From Halomontanus rarus (GTDB lineage Archaea > Halobacteriota > Halobacteria > Halobacteriales > Natrialbaceae), in the NCBI RefSeq assembly GCF_017357405.1, contig NZ_CP071597.1, forward strand, positions 1 through 64,000: a DNA stretch of 64,000 nt, written 5' to 3'. Shown here piece by piece: positions 43,727-52,740 of this stretch. Below the pieces are notes generated by a model that had not been told where the DNA came from, made no database searches, and saw nothing but the letters and a program-made list of their open reading frames with translations. Both the position numbers and the translations under genes were made by a program. The stretch's first letter is position 1; each line of letters starts with the position of its first letter.

Positions 43727-44140
43727 TCAGTCGCCGATCGCCATGAACTCGATCGTGTACCCGAAGGGGTCGGAGACGTAGTAAGAGGTGTAGGATCCGA
43801 TCTCGGGATCGTCTCGCTCTCGAGACGCCTCGTTGTCAACCGATACACCGGCGTCCGCCAGCCGTTTCTCGACGGATTCGGGCGATTCCGCGACGCGAAC
43901 CGCGACGTGACGGTAGTTGCTCGCCGCCGGATCGAACTCCTCCGTCGGGTTGACGTAGAAGCGACCTCCCTCTCCGAGAAACACGGGAAAGAGCCCCGGA
44001 TCGTCGGAAACTGCCTCGTAGGGGTCGTCGAATCGCGTTTCGAACCCCAGCGTCTCCACGTAGAAGTCGATCACCTCCTCGAGTCGATCCGCCGGAAATC
44101 GGAGGTTGATGTGGTCGATCGCAGTGACGTCCATGGTCAT
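43727..44140 (-). CDS. VOC family protein (glyoxalase/dioxygenase fold)
   Basis: This is a 137-aa single-module VOC protein. It opens MTMDVTAIDHINLRFPADRLEE, whose His is the first expected metal ligand; NYRHVAVRV supplies a second, and DPFGYTIEFMA the final Glu. The start may be 44140 or 44134. It may be a lyase, isomerase or dioxygenase; substrate unknown. It stands alone after the insertion-like segment. Confidence 0.85.
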   Translation of the reverse strand: MTMDVTAIDHINLRFPADRLEEVIDFYVETLGFETRFDDPYEAVSDDPGLFPVFLGEGGRFYVNPTEEFDPAASNYRHVAVRVAESPESVEKRLADAGVSVDNEASRERDDPEIGSYTSYYVSDPFGYTIEFMAIGD

Positions 44141-44376
44141 GGGTCGTCTCGACACTCGAGTGCGCCTCACATCAATCTCCGTTTTCCGGTGGGGGCGTCC
44201 ACTGCCGACTCGCACTCGTGCTCCCGTTCGCACCGTCGTCGTCCCGTTCGGAATTCGTTCATACGTCCGCTCGAGATGACCGTGATCGGTATCAGTGGTC
44301 GAATTAGTGCGAGCTAATCGAGCTCAGTATCGGTTTCGAATCGGTCGACACGCTCGAGTTCCGTATCGATGGTCGA

Positions 44377-44523
44377 TCACCCGAGAGACCGCGTCGACGT
44401 CCTCTCGAGTTTCTCGAGACAGTGATGACAGTAGGTGAAGGAAAAATCGTTTTCGGCCCTACAGTTCGGGCACTGTCGCTCTGTCGGCAACTCCTCCTCC
44501 AGTCCATCCGGAAGCGTACTCAT
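44377..44523 (-). CDS. Small zinc-ribbon protein
   Basis: This is a 48-aa protein starting MSTLPDGLEEELPTE. The motif CPNC...YCHHC, with 12 residues between the pairs, forms a single zinc ribbon. Haloarchaeal genomes encode many such small zinc-finger proteins of unknown but sometimes regulatory function. The upstream 23 codons of the open frame are rejected as they are arginine-rich and unrelated. Confidence 0.6.
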   Translation of the reverse strand: MSTLPDGLEEELPTERQCPNCRAENDFSFTYCHHCLEKLERTSTRSLG

Positions 44524-44610
44524 CACCGCCGATTGGAAACCGTCTCGAATAGGCGCTCGGCCCACGCCTGCAAGCACCGCTCGGTCGCCCACGTCAGTCG
44601 CCCGTGACTG

Positions 44611-45699
44611 TCACTCGTACGCTGTCGTAACGTACTGCGACGCGACGCTGCGGGCGAGCGCTCCATACTCTGGAGAGAACGCGATCGAGTCTCCCGGACG
44701 AACCGTCCCTCGAGCGTCCGTGACGTCGAGTACGGTGTGATCGCTGCTCGCGCCGAGCACGTCGATGCCGTCACGCACGGGCGTCAGTCCCTCGACGGCG
44801 ACGTCGACGCGTCCAAGCGCGACGATCGCCCTGTCTCTCGTTCCCCGATCCTCGACCGTCGGCGACTCACCGAACGCGTCGCGGCGGATCGTTCCGTCGG
44901 GTGTGGACGGCTTTGGCTTGCACTCGATCACGTCCGCGGACAGTACGAAGGCGTCGGTCTCGAATCCGGGCAAGACCTCGCCGGTCGCCGGGTCCGTCCC
45001 CAGCAGGATCGCCTCACCGACTCTGAGCTGGGTCACCTCCGTCGGGAGATCGCCGGCGAAACACAGCGAGAGGGCGTTCGAACTCCCCCCGGAGCGGATC
45101 GGGAGCTGTCGGCTGACCGTGCGTTCGGCACGCTCGACGAGCTCGACGAAATGTGCGGCCGACTCGGCGGTGGGAACGACGCCGTTGAGCGACCCGACGT
45201 GTGCAGCGATTCCGACGACTTCGACCCCGTCGAACGTCTCGACGGTCGCGAGCGTCGATTCGAGGTCGTCGGGCATGATACCCTCGCGGCGGTCGCCGAC
45301 GTCGACCGCGAGTACGGCGCGATGGTCGACGTCTCGTCGCGACGCAGCAGCGCCGATCGCTCGCAGGATCGACGGTTCCGACTGCATCGAGACGTCCACG
45401 TCCCGAACGACGTCCTCGACCTCGCTGCGCATCGGCGTCCTGAGCAGATAACACTCGCAGTCGATATCGCCTGTCTCGCGGAGCCGTCGCAGGTTGACCA
45501 GCCGAGAATCCGCGATGGCGGTCGCGCCGCCCTCGAGCATCGCTCGCGCGACGCGGGGATCACCGCTGACTCCTTTCGTGACGCCGACGAGTTCGCCGTC
45601 GAAGCGGTCGGCGACCCGACGCGCGTTCCGCTCGAGGACCGCGGGCCGAACCGTCACGACCGGAGCGCGCTCCGCGTCCAGTCTGGGACCTTCGATCAC
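44611..45699 (-). CDS. Alanine/ornithine racemase-like PLP enzyme
   Basis: This is a 362-aa fold-type III PLP protein with a GTG start. The PLP lysine lies in GVTKGVSGDPRVA (Lys42), followed by the GATAIADSRLVNLRRLRE block of the ornithine racemase/YhfX group. SGGSSNALSL binds the cofactor phosphate. It is third in an operon: permease, M20 peptidase, racemase, with only 3 nt between the peptidase stop and this start. It probably interconverts L- and D-forms of an amino acid taken up or released by the other two. Confidence 0.8.
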   Translation of the reverse strand: MIEGPRLDAERAPVVTVRPAVLERNARRVADRFDGELVGVTKGVSGDPRVARAMLEGGATAIADSRLVNLRRLRETGDIDCECYLLRTPMRSEVEDVVRDVDVSMQSEPSILRAIGAAASRRDVDHRAVLAVDVGDRREGIMPDDLESTLATVETFDGVEVVGIAAHVGSLNGVVPTAESAAHFVELVERAERTVSRQLPIRSGGSSNALSLCFAGDLPTEVTQLRVGEAILLGTDPATGEVLPGFETDAFVLSADVIECKPKPSTPDGTIRRDAFGESPTVEDRGTRDRAIVALGRVDVAVEGLTPVRDGIDVLGASSDHTVLDVTDARGTVRPGDSIAFSPEYGALARSVASQYVTTAYE

Positions 45700-45702
45700 G
45701 AC

Positions 45703-46920
45703 TCACCCCACGAATTCGAGCGCGCCGTCGACGAGAATCCGGGCCACGTCGACGACCTCGTCGGTGTAGACGAACTCGCCCGCGCCGTGGATGTTCTCGC
45801 CGTCGGGGCCGACGATCACCGTCGAGAGCTCCCCACGGTGACCGAAGTAGTTGAAGTCGCCAACGCTCGAGAAGTAGCCGACCGAGGGGGTCTGTCCCGT
45901 GACCGACGCGGTGGCGGTCTGCAACGACCGGACGAGTGGATGATCCTCGTCGGTGACGTACGGGCCGTAGCGAACGTCCGCTGCGGGTGCTTCCCGGAAT
46001 CCGATCTCGACGTCGGATCCGAGATCGAGGTCGGCGGCGACGCGTTCTGCGTCGGCCAGCACCGAGTCGGCGTCCTCGCCGAGGACGACGTGGCGATCGA
46101 CCAGCAGGCGACAGCTCTCGGGGACCGAGAGCGTCTCGCCGCCACCCTCGATCGACAGCGGACAAACCGATCCATCGCCGAGCTGTGGGTGCGAACCGAC
46201 GTCCATCCTCGCGAGCGCTCCGGCCAGCTCGCCGGCGTCGACCACTGCGTTCTGTCCGCGCTCGGGCTGTGACCCGTGGGCTGCGTGGCCCCGGACCATA
46301 ATGTCGTAGAGGAACCGCCCGCGAGCGCCGAGCAGTAGTGCTGGATTCTCGAGGTCCGACTGGGCGAGGATCGGGCCGGGTTCGGTGACGATCGCCGCGT
46401 CACACTCGTCGGTGATCCCGTCTCTGAGCAGCTGGTTTGCGCCGAGCCCGTAGGGCCCCTCTTCGTCGACCACTGCCGAGAGGATGACGTCACCACGCAA
46501 CTCGCCGTCCATTCGGTCGAGCGCGCGAAACGCGACGAGTACCGCCGCGAGTCCCCCTTTCATGTCGCAGGCTCCCTGCCCGTAGCACTTCCCGTCCTCG
46601 AGTCGGCCTGAAAGCGGGTCCTCGTCCCACTCCTCGACCAGTTGGACCGTATCGACGTGGGCGTTCAACAGCAGCGTTGGGGCGTCGGGGTCGCTCCCCT
46701 CGAGCCGTGCGAGGACGTTATTCCCCTCGTAACCGGTGATCTCGGGTTCGTACACCGACTGGTACTTCGGCTCGAGTTCCTCGTCTGCGAGCCACTCGTA
46801 GACGAACTCGACGATCTCGGTCTCCTCGAAGTACGGGCTCCGGATCCGGACGAGATCCTGGAGCAGCGTGATCGTCTCGTCGTGATCGATCTCCGCCGAC
46901 GGGGTGTCGTATTCGCTCAT
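45703..46920 (-). CDS. M20 family metallopeptidase/deacylase (ArgE/DapE type)
   Basis: This is a 405-aa enzyme. The metal site residues are visible in LLNAHVDTV (His), YGQGACDMKGGLAA (Asp), VVDEEGPYGLGA (catalytic Glu plus ligand) and PDGENIHGAGE (final His). The lid domain has GHAAHGSQPERGQNA. It probably hydrolyses an N-acyl amino acid or dipeptide. It lies 22 nt after the permease gene and 3 nt before the racemase gene, so the three are cotranscribed. Confidence 0.9.
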   Translation of the reverse strand: MSEYDTPSAEIDHDETITLLQDLVRIRSPYFEETEIVEFVYEWLADEELEPKYQSVYEPEITGYEGNNVLARLEGSDPDAPTLLLNAHVDTVQLVEEWDEDPLSGRLEDGKCYGQGACDMKGGLAAVLVAFRALDRMDGELRGDVILSAVVDEEGPYGLGANQLLRDGITDECDAAIVTEPGPILAQSDLENPALLLGARGRFLYDIMVRGHAAHGSQPERGQNAVVDAGELAGALARMDVGSHPQLGDGSVCPLSIEGGGETLSVPESCRLLVDRHVVLGEDADSVLADAERVAADLDLGSDVEIGFREAPAADVRYGPYVTDEDHPLVRSLQTATASVTGQTPSVGYFSSVGDFNYFGHRGELSTVIVGPDGENIHGAGEFVYTDEVVDVARILVDGALEFVG

Positions 46921-46942
46921 GGTGTCGTGTGTAATCGTTCCA

Positions 46943-48370
46943 TCAGTCGTCTGCGGGCGTTCCGTCGTCTCCTAGCGTCGGTTCATCGGCGATAGCGGGA
47001 GTGTATTCGTCGGTCGGCACGCCCGGAAGCGTGTCGAGAATCGCGTCGACGTCCGTCTCAGACTGCTTGCCCAGGTACCAGTACACACTGAACACGACGA
47101 GACCGACCGCAAGCCACGGGACGTATATCGTCATCGACCCCTGGTAGGCCTGAGACAGCAAGAGGATGCAACCGCCGAGTCCGAGCACGCCCGGAACGAA
47201 GATCCACCTGCCGGGATCGAAGGCCGCTTTCTCGCGGAGCGCCGGCCGGTTCAGGTAGAGGTACATTGCGGTGAACGACGTCGCCCCGTAGGCGATCAGA
47301 TAGCTGAACGTCGCGATCGCAATGACCTGATCCAGTCCACCAGTCCAGAACGTCAGCCCGGACGAGATCACGAACAGAGTGAGCAACGACCAGTGGGGCG
47401 TCCGCCAGCGCTCGTTTACCTCCGAGAATCGCGTCGAGAACACCTCGTCCCAGGCCCAACAGTAGGGCAGTTTGATCCCGGCGGCCATCACGGCGTGGAC
47501 GCTCGAGGCGGTCGCCAGCAATCCACCGATGCCGACGACCGCGGTCGCGTTCACCGGAAGAAACGTCTCCGCGGCGGTCGAGAGTGGGCGGTCCGAGCCC
47601 GCGAGAACGGTGTAATCGCCGACGACCCCGTAGATGACCGCGGCCGTCCACATGTAGAGGGCGATGAGGATGAACGTCCCTCCGGCCATCGCCAGTGGAA
47701 GGTTCCGCGAGGGGTTCTTGACCTCGGCCCCGATCTCGCCCGCCACGGCGATCCCGATGTAAGCGTAAAACAGCGGGACGGCGGCGGCCAGTGCGCCGTC
47801 GAATCCGCCGGTGAAAAACGGCGTGTAGTTACTGGCCTCGATGGTGAACGTCCCCGGAACCACCAGGACCAGAATCGAAACGACCAGCAGGATGAAGATG
47901 GCGTTCTGCGAGATGCTGTATCTTCGCGCGCCGAGCATGTTCACGGCGAACAGGACCGTGATCAAGCCGATTCCGGCCCACCGCGGATCGACGGCCGGGT
48001 AGAACACCTGTAGATAGCTGCCGAACCCGAGCGCGAGCACGGATACGGCCGCCATGTACCCAAGCCAGAGCGACCACGTCGCGACGAAGCCGGCGAGGCG
48101 GTTGCGAAACACCCGTGTAATGTACGAGTACGTCGATCCGGCCGCGGGAAAGATCGTCGCGAGCCAGCTGTAGTTGATCGCGATCGCCATCGCGATGATC
48201 CCCGACAGTGCGATGATCAGGATGACGCTCGGTCCAGTCGTCGAACTGGCTGTCCCGAGCGTGACGAACAGTCCTGCACCGAGGGTCCCGGCGACGACGG
48301 TCGCGATCGCGCCGAAGGGACCGATGTCGCGAGCGAGACTCCGATCCGATTTAGTGCCATCTGTTGCCAT
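46943..48370 (-). CDS. APC-family amino acid permease
   Basis: This is a 475-aa protein with 12 hydrophobic helices. The first helix block IGPFGAIATVVAGTLGAGLFVTLG contains the G-x-G-x-G-type substrate backbone turn of APC transporters. The start is the ATG at 48370 (MATDGTKSDRSL); two earlier codons in frame are possible. It is the first gene of the permease/peptidase/racemase operon. The Bat-type regulator upstream shares its orientation and could control it. Confidence 0.9.
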   Translation of the reverse strand: MATDGTKSDRSLARDIGPFGAIATVVAGTLGAGLFVTLGTASSTTGPSVILIIALSGIIAMAIAINYSWLATIFPAAGSTYSYITRVFRNRLAGFVATWSLWLGYMAAVSVLALGFGSYLQVFYPAVDPRWAGIGLITVLFAVNMLGARRYSISQNAIFILLVVSILVLVVPGTFTIEASNYTPFFTGGFDGALAAAVPLFYAYIGIAVAGEIGAEVKNPSRNLPLAMAGGTFILIALYMWTAAVIYGVVGDYTVLAGSDRPLSTAAETFLPVNATAVVGIGGLLATASSVHAVMAAGIKLPYCWAWDEVFSTRFSEVNERWRTPHWSLLTLFVISSGLTFWTGGLDQVIAIATFSYLIAYGATSFTAMYLYLNRPALREKAAFDPGRWIFVPGVLGLGGCILLLSQAYQGSMTIYVPWLAVGLVVFSVYWYLGKQSETDVDAILDTLPGVPTDEYTPAIADEPTLGDDGTPADD

Positions 48371-48450
48371 GGCCATTGTTACCATTGGTCTTTGTAGGCG
48401 TGAACACCCTCCCTAGATACACAGGGTTCGACAGTAAGTACCGAGAGCGC

Positions 48451-49188
48451 TCACTGCGTCCCGGGATCGAGAAGTTTCGCTTCGGCTTTCCGGAGGTGCT
48501 CGAGCAAGGTCGCCTCGGAAATCTCGAGTTCTGCGGCGAGATCCGCCGCCGTCACCTCACGTGGCCAGGTGTAGTACTGTCTGGTTCGGGCGAGTTCGAA
48601 CACCTCGCGCTGGCGCTCCGAGAGGCAGTCGGTCCGAAACACGCCACTGGTCAGCCCGCCGTGAAGCGATCGCATCGATTCGACCGTGATCTCCGCCGAT
48701 TTCTCCTCGCGGATCTCCTCGAGACGGTCGGCGATCGTCGCTCGGTCCTCGTGGCTGACGACCGTCCAGTACTCGCGGCCGCCGGTCATCCGAACGGGTT
48801 CGTCGGGGATGAATCCCCGCGAAACGAGCGCATCGTTGATACTGTTGGAGAGTTCGTACTGCACGACGAGCCCGGTGGTGACGTTCTCGGGATCCGGCGT
48901 GCCGACGTCGGTGGCGTAATGTTGGTCGGCCTCCCAGACGTCGTCGGTCAACGGCGACGCGTCGATGGCCTCGACGAGCGTCTCCAGGTCACCCACCGAT
49001 CGACCGTACGCAGTGAACCGGCCGGTGGCTTTGCCGTCGATCGCGTACACACCATGACCGAGCAATCCTCCCGGCGCGCTGTCGGTGACCTCGAGCGTCC
49101 AGCAATCGGGATGCCAGATGTCGAGTTGCAGTCGCGACCCCTCGATCTGTTCGTCGACGCTCGAGAACTGGGTCATGACACTGTACAT
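48451..49188 (-). CDS. Bacterio-opsin activator-like HTH regulator
   Basis: This is a 245-aa transcription factor. The C-terminal 55 residues form the HTH_10 domain (LSERQREVFELARTRQYYTWP...ITAADLA-type helix, ISEATLLEHLRKAEAKLL). The N-terminal part is an unclassified sensor domain typical of haloarchaeal Bat paralogues. A TATA-like GTACTTATTTGTC (complement of 49203-49214) sits about 20 nt before the ATG at 49188, favouring MYSVMTQF over the TTG at 49206. It probably regulates the adjacent amino-acid operon. Confidence 0.85.
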   Translation of the reverse strand: MYSVMTQFSSVDEQIEGSRLQLDIWHPDCWTLEVTDSAPGGLLGHGVYAIDGKATGRFTAYGRSVGDLETLVEAIDASPLTDDVWEADQHYATDVGTPDPENVTTGLVVQYELSNSINDALVSRGFIPDEPVRMTGGREYWTVVSHEDRATIADRLEEIREEKSAEITVESMRSLHGGLTSGVFRTDCLSERQREVFELARTRQYYTWPREVTAADLAAELEISEATLLEHLRKAEAKLLDPGTQ

Positions 49189-49595
49189 CACGTTAGTTGG
49201 TGACAAATAAGTACTTACCCGCGGGTCGGCCTCAGCGGGTGTCGAACCACTCTGTCAACGTCCGTCGAGCACGTTCACGATTCGGGTCCGACGAACGTCT
49301 CGAAATTCAGGCCGACTATCTCGCGCTTACGCAGCGAACCGCAGGACGTGAGCGGGGCGCATGTGGGACCGGCGTTGTATTAGAATTTGACCGGCCATCA
49401 CGCGAACCCCAAACGCCGGAAAAGACTCCTATCGAGGTGTCTACGGAAGGATGTAGATTAGTTCCGAAGCAAGTTGATTTCGGATGGGCGCTGCAGGCAC
49501 TCTCCGCGCTGCATATCAGACTGGTTTCAACAACACAATGGGGTCGTCAACTCACGCGATGGTCTCCGAGCAAGGGTTCGCCAGAGCCAAGAAAC
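49189..49595. other. Junction region before the integrase genes
   Basis: A 407-nt stretch separates the regulator from the first integrase. The GC content falls and the frame open through it (to 49197) lacks conserved sequence. No tRNA gene is recognised, so the attachment site is unknown; this is where the left end of the island should lie. Confidence 0.45.
49203..49214 (-). promoter_or_regulatory. TATA box of the Bat-like regulator
   Basis: GTACTTATTTGTC on the minus strand, about 20 nt before the ATG at 49188. Confidence 0.4.
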
Positions 49596-50615
49596 ATGGA
49601 CCAACTCGAACCCCTCGAACCAGAGGAGGCACTACGCCTTTACCTCGACCATCGACGACGCGAAGTGGCTGATTCGACACTCCGCTCCCACGAATCACGG
49701 CTAGGTCACTTCATCCGATGGTGTACAACAGAGAAAAGTATCGACAATCTGAACGACCTGACCGGACGGAATCTTCACGAGTACCGTCTCTGGCGACGGA
49801 ATTCCAACGGCGGAATCAAGCCAGTCACTGAGAAGACTCAGATGGATACACTGCGTGTGTTCATCCGGTTCCTCGAAACAATCGACGGCGTGCCGTCAAA
49901 CCTCAGCGAGAAGGTACTCTCTCCCGACCTAGAATCCAAGGAGAACGTTCGAGACGTAATGCTCGAACGCGACCACGCAGAGGCAATCCTGAACCACCTT
50001 CGGAAATACGAGTACGCGTCACGGCCACACATCGTGCTGGCGCTCCAGTGGCACTCGATGATGCGCCGTGGGTCAGTGCGTGCGCTCGACGTTGGTGATT
50101 ACCATCCCGAAGACCAGTGTCTAGACATTCGCCACCGACCTAACACTGACACACCCCTCAAGAATAAGGAGGACGGCGAACGCGTAGTCGCTCTCTCAGC
50201 AGAAATATCCACTCTACTCGACGATTGGATTGCAAACAAGCGTCCACAGGTAACGGACGAATACGGTAGGGAACCGCTCATCACGACCCCACATGGACGC
50301 CTCGCCAAGACCACACCTACCTCAATAGTCTATAATCTGACACGGCCCTGCCGTATCGGAGAACCGTGTCCACTGAATCGCGACCCGGATGAATGCGAAG
50401 CCGCCCGGTACGAGAGAGCATTCGACTGTCCAGAAAGCGTCTCGTCTCACGCAGTACGCCGAGGTAGCATCACACATCATCTGCAGTCGGACGTTCCGTC
50501 GGAGGTCGTGTCGGCACGGGCTAACGTCGGTCCCGAGGTCTTGGATAAACACTACGACCAGCGGAGTGAAAAATCGAAGATGGAGCAGCGGCGGAAGTTC
50601 CTACAGAATATCTGA
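49596..50615 (+). CDS. Tyrosine recombinase/integrase with Cys4 insertion (plus strand)
   Basis: This is a 339-aa integrase. The N-terminal SAM-like core-binding domain begins EALRLYLDHRRREVADSTLRSHESRL. The catalytic domain has Arg I in SMMRRGSVRALDV, the H-x-x-R box SSHAVRRGS, and the nucleophile in LDKHYDQRS. Between the first Arg and the HxxR box is a four-cysteine segment (CRIGEPCPL...ECEAA...DCPES) that looks like a zinc knuckle. The start MDQLEPLEPEEA is chosen as the longer frame is unrelated. It is convergent with a relative at 50616-51779; the two stop codons abut. Confidence 0.88.
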   Translation: MDQLEPLEPEEALRLYLDHRRREVADSTLRSHESRLGHFIRWCTTEKSIDNLNDLTGRNLHEYRLWRRNSNGGIKPVTEKTQMDTLRVFIRFLETIDGVPSNLSEKVLSPDLESKENVRDVMLERDHAEAILNHLRKYEYASRPHIVLALQWHSMMRRGSVRALDVGDYHPEDQCLDIRHRPNTDTPLKNKEDGERVVALSAEISTLLDDWIANKRPQVTDEYGREPLITTPHGRLAKTTPTSIVYNLTRPCRIGEPCPLNRDPDECEAARYERAFDCPESVSSHAVRRGSITHHLQSDVPSEVVSARANVGPEVLDKHYDQRSEKSKMEQRRKFLQNI

Positions 50616-51779
50616 CTACTCCCCGTATCCGTCTTTCTTTTCGCGAGCCATCCGCAACGCGAGACGGCGTGCCTTCATTTTCGCCTGCTCGGTTCTGTGG
50701 TCGTAGTGTTTCTCCATAATGCGCTCAGATACATCACAGCGTTCGCTGAGGATTTCCTTTGGGACGCCTGCCTCCAGTTCAGCCGTAATGTAGCCCTTTC
50801 GAACGGGGTGACAACTCAGGCTCTCGGGGCACTTGTGTGCATGGTTGTTTTGCCGTGCTGCGAGGCACTCAGTAGGATTCTTCCCGTAAGGGCATTCTTG
50901 ACCGATGGAACACGGACGAGTCCACTTGTAGACGTAGTTTCGAATAGTGCTTTTCGCCATGCGACCAGATTCCGTTGAGAGGAGCGGTTCACGACCATAG
51001 TCATCAGTCACCTCTTCGCGCACGTCGTTGACATAATCCTCTAGCACTTTGGCTACGTCTATAGGGATGTCCGTATCTCGTTCGCCTTTCCTTTCGTTTT
51101 TGAGGGTGGTCTCTGTTTTCGGGCGGTGTCGGAACTTTAGATACGCTCCCTCATCATCGCGGACGAAATCCTCGACATCGAGGGAGTGAATGCCTCCGAC
51201 GCGAGCACCGCACGATGATAACAGTAGCCAGACGATGTGTTCGACTGAGGCGTACTCGTACTTCCTCAGCCACGCGAGGATGTCTTTTGCCGTGGTGGAG
51301 TTGAGGACCTCCTCCTTAACCTCATCTTCGTCGTCAAGTTTGGGAATAATTACGTACTCGTGAAGTCCCGGCTTTACGGCGTCCCACGATTCACAGTACT
51401 TGATGAACCCTCGTGTGATTTTCTGCTGTGTCTGTTCTGCTTTTGGACTCAGTTTATCTACGCGCTCGGAAGACTCGTCTCGACGCCAGACTCGATAGTC
51501 AGCGAGAGCATTTCCGTCGAGTTGGTTTATATCGGTGATGTCCGCGACATCATCACACCACGGCACGAAGAAGTTGTAGAGCGAGGACCTCTGAGTACTC
51601 TCGGTACTTGGCTTGAGATTCCGATTCTGGAAGTATTTGTCTACTGCTTCCTTCGGTGTGAAGGATTCGAGGTCCGGCTCCATCTTCTCCATCATCACAT
51701 CGGAGAAGTAATCTGCGAACTCCTCCTTAAACTCGTCAAGGGAGACCAGTTTTTCGTCCGACTCTTCCTCTGCGCTCAT
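50616..51779 (-). CDS. Tyrosine recombinase/integrase with Cys4 insertion (minus strand)
   Basis: This is a 387-aa relative of the preceding protein. It has a longer acidic N-terminus, the core-binding domain, Arg I in SSCGARVGGIHSLDV, the HxxR box LSCHPVRKGYI, and Tyr in MEKHYDHRT. The same four-cysteine insertion (CSIGQECPYGKNPTECLAA...KCPES) precedes the HxxR box. It is tail to tail with the other integrase, with no gap. Two recombinases of similar build suggest an integration/excision pair or a pairwise cassette. Confidence 0.88.
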   Translation of the reverse strand: MSAEEESDEKLVSLDEFKEEFADYFSDVMMEKMEPDLESFTPKEAVDKYFQNRNLKPSTESTQRSSLYNFFVPWCDDVADITDINQLDGNALADYRVWRRDESSERVDKLSPKAEQTQQKITRGFIKYCESWDAVKPGLHEYVIIPKLDDEDEVKEEVLNSTTAKDILAWLRKYEYASVEHIVWLLLSSCGARVGGIHSLDVEDFVRDDEGAYLKFRHRPKTETTLKNERKGERDTDIPIDVAKVLEDYVNDVREEVTDDYGREPLLSTESGRMAKSTIRNYVYKWTRPCSIGQECPYGKNPTECLAARQNNHAHKCPESLSCHPVRKGYITAELEAGVPKEILSERCDVSERIMEKHYDHRTEQAKMKARRLALRMAREKKDGYGE

Positions 51780-51854
51780 CGGCTGTTCACCTCCGTTGAC
51801 GGAGCGCAGTTGTTGGTTCGAATTTCTACGTTGTGCTTCATTCTTTGTCGAGTG

Positions 51855-52247
51855 TCAGTTTATCTTGGTGTTCTCACCTCCCTGTTTCGTGAGGTTGGTT
51901 AGTCCATCATCGAGTAGGACGGCCTCAAAGGACATCTCTCCATCACCAGCCAGTTCCTCGGGGATATAGACGCCAATCTTCCCGAGCGGAGTCGGGGGAG
52001 AGGGGTCAACCTCGTAATCGAAGAGAAACTCCTCGTGTTCGTGTTCTACAGTCTGTACGCCTTGGCATACTGAGTGAATACGTGCCTCTGCTTGAGCATC
52101 GTTGGTCGGCACATGTGCAAAGAGCAGAATCTGCTCACCATCGAGGTCGTCGTAGGCGGTGAGCGCAACGGCCCCAGCATCAAGTATGTTCTCAGCCAGT
52201 ACCCGGAGGGTGGTTTCGAATTCGGTTCTACGCTGTTGTTCTGTCAT
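51855..52247 (-). CDS. Hypothetical acidic protein of the island
   Basis: This is a 130-aa protein from MTEQQRRTEFETTLRVL. No family is recognised. It is acidic, with a compact alpha/beta look: helix, then EQILLFAHVPT strand, helix, then FLFDYEVDPSPPTP strand. It follows the minus-strand integrase by about 75 nt in opposite reading direction of the island's main genes. AT-rich DNA upstream (52260-52330) is a plausible promoter. Confidence 0.55.
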   Translation of the reverse strand: MTEQQRRTEFETTLRVLAENILDAGAVALTAYDDLDGEQILLFAHVPTNDAQAEARIHSVCQGVQTVEHEHEEFLFDYEVDPSPPTPLGKIGVYIPEELAGDGEMSFEAVLLDDGLTNLTKQGGENTKIN

Positions 52248-52423
52248 GCAGCAAATTGAAAGTAGAACCATTTATTCATATACTTTGTGTTGAATATAAC
52301 TACAATATAGTACTGCTTATATACTTGAACACTTTTTCGTCGTCAACAACTACAACCGACTAATCTAACGCGAACCCATCCAGTCAGGCAATCGAAGAAT
52401 AAGATACCGCACAGTTTTGGTTA

Positions 52424-52552
52424 CTAACCTATGTGGGAGTTGCAATCGTCGCAGACATACGCCCCGGAGTCGGATTCGTGGCTGCGGTCTTGGTTGATTC
52501 GGAGTGGGCCAGACCCACAATTCGGGCACGTTGTACCTGTTATACTTGTCAT
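52424..52552 (-). CDS. Small zinc-ribbon protein of the island
   Basis: This is a 42-aa ORF, too short for routine lists: MTSITGTTCPNCGSGPLRIN...YVCDDCNSH. Cys pairs CPNC and CDDC are separated by 21 residues, a single zinc ribbon. It starts at the ATG complementary to 52550-52552. It may be a DNA- or RNA-binding accessory factor; the role is unknown. Confidence 0.6.
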   Translation of the reverse strand: MTSITGTTCPNCGSGPLRINQDRSHESDSGAYVCDDCNSHIG

Positions 52553-52676
52553 ATGTATACTAAACTACGCATCGGCTGTATATAATTTTTCTGACGTTTA
52601 GGCAGGGTCGAGTGATACCACGTTCCGCCTGAGGCTATCAGACTGATTGCGTACGACAGCGAACACCACGTTCACA

Positions 52677-52692
52677 AGGCGTGGAAACGCCT
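52677..52692. terminator. Short GC-rich hairpin
   Basis: AGGCGTGGAAACGCCT forms a 6-bp stem with a 4-nt loop between two minus-strand genes. It may be a terminator or processing site; there is no clear T-run. Confidence 0.3.
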
Positions 52693-52740
52693 CGCTGAAC
52701 GGTTTGGGACAGACAGCCACACACCTACTGACTGTTATTG

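Noticed and set aside
44737..46272. A 511-aa plus-strand frame opposite the racemase and peptidase
   Set aside because: It is antisense to two enzymes with intact active-site motifs.
49189..49595. A tRNA gene as the integrase attachment site
   Set aside because: No cloverleaf or GGTTCGAATCC-type T-arm could be found by eye in this stretch.
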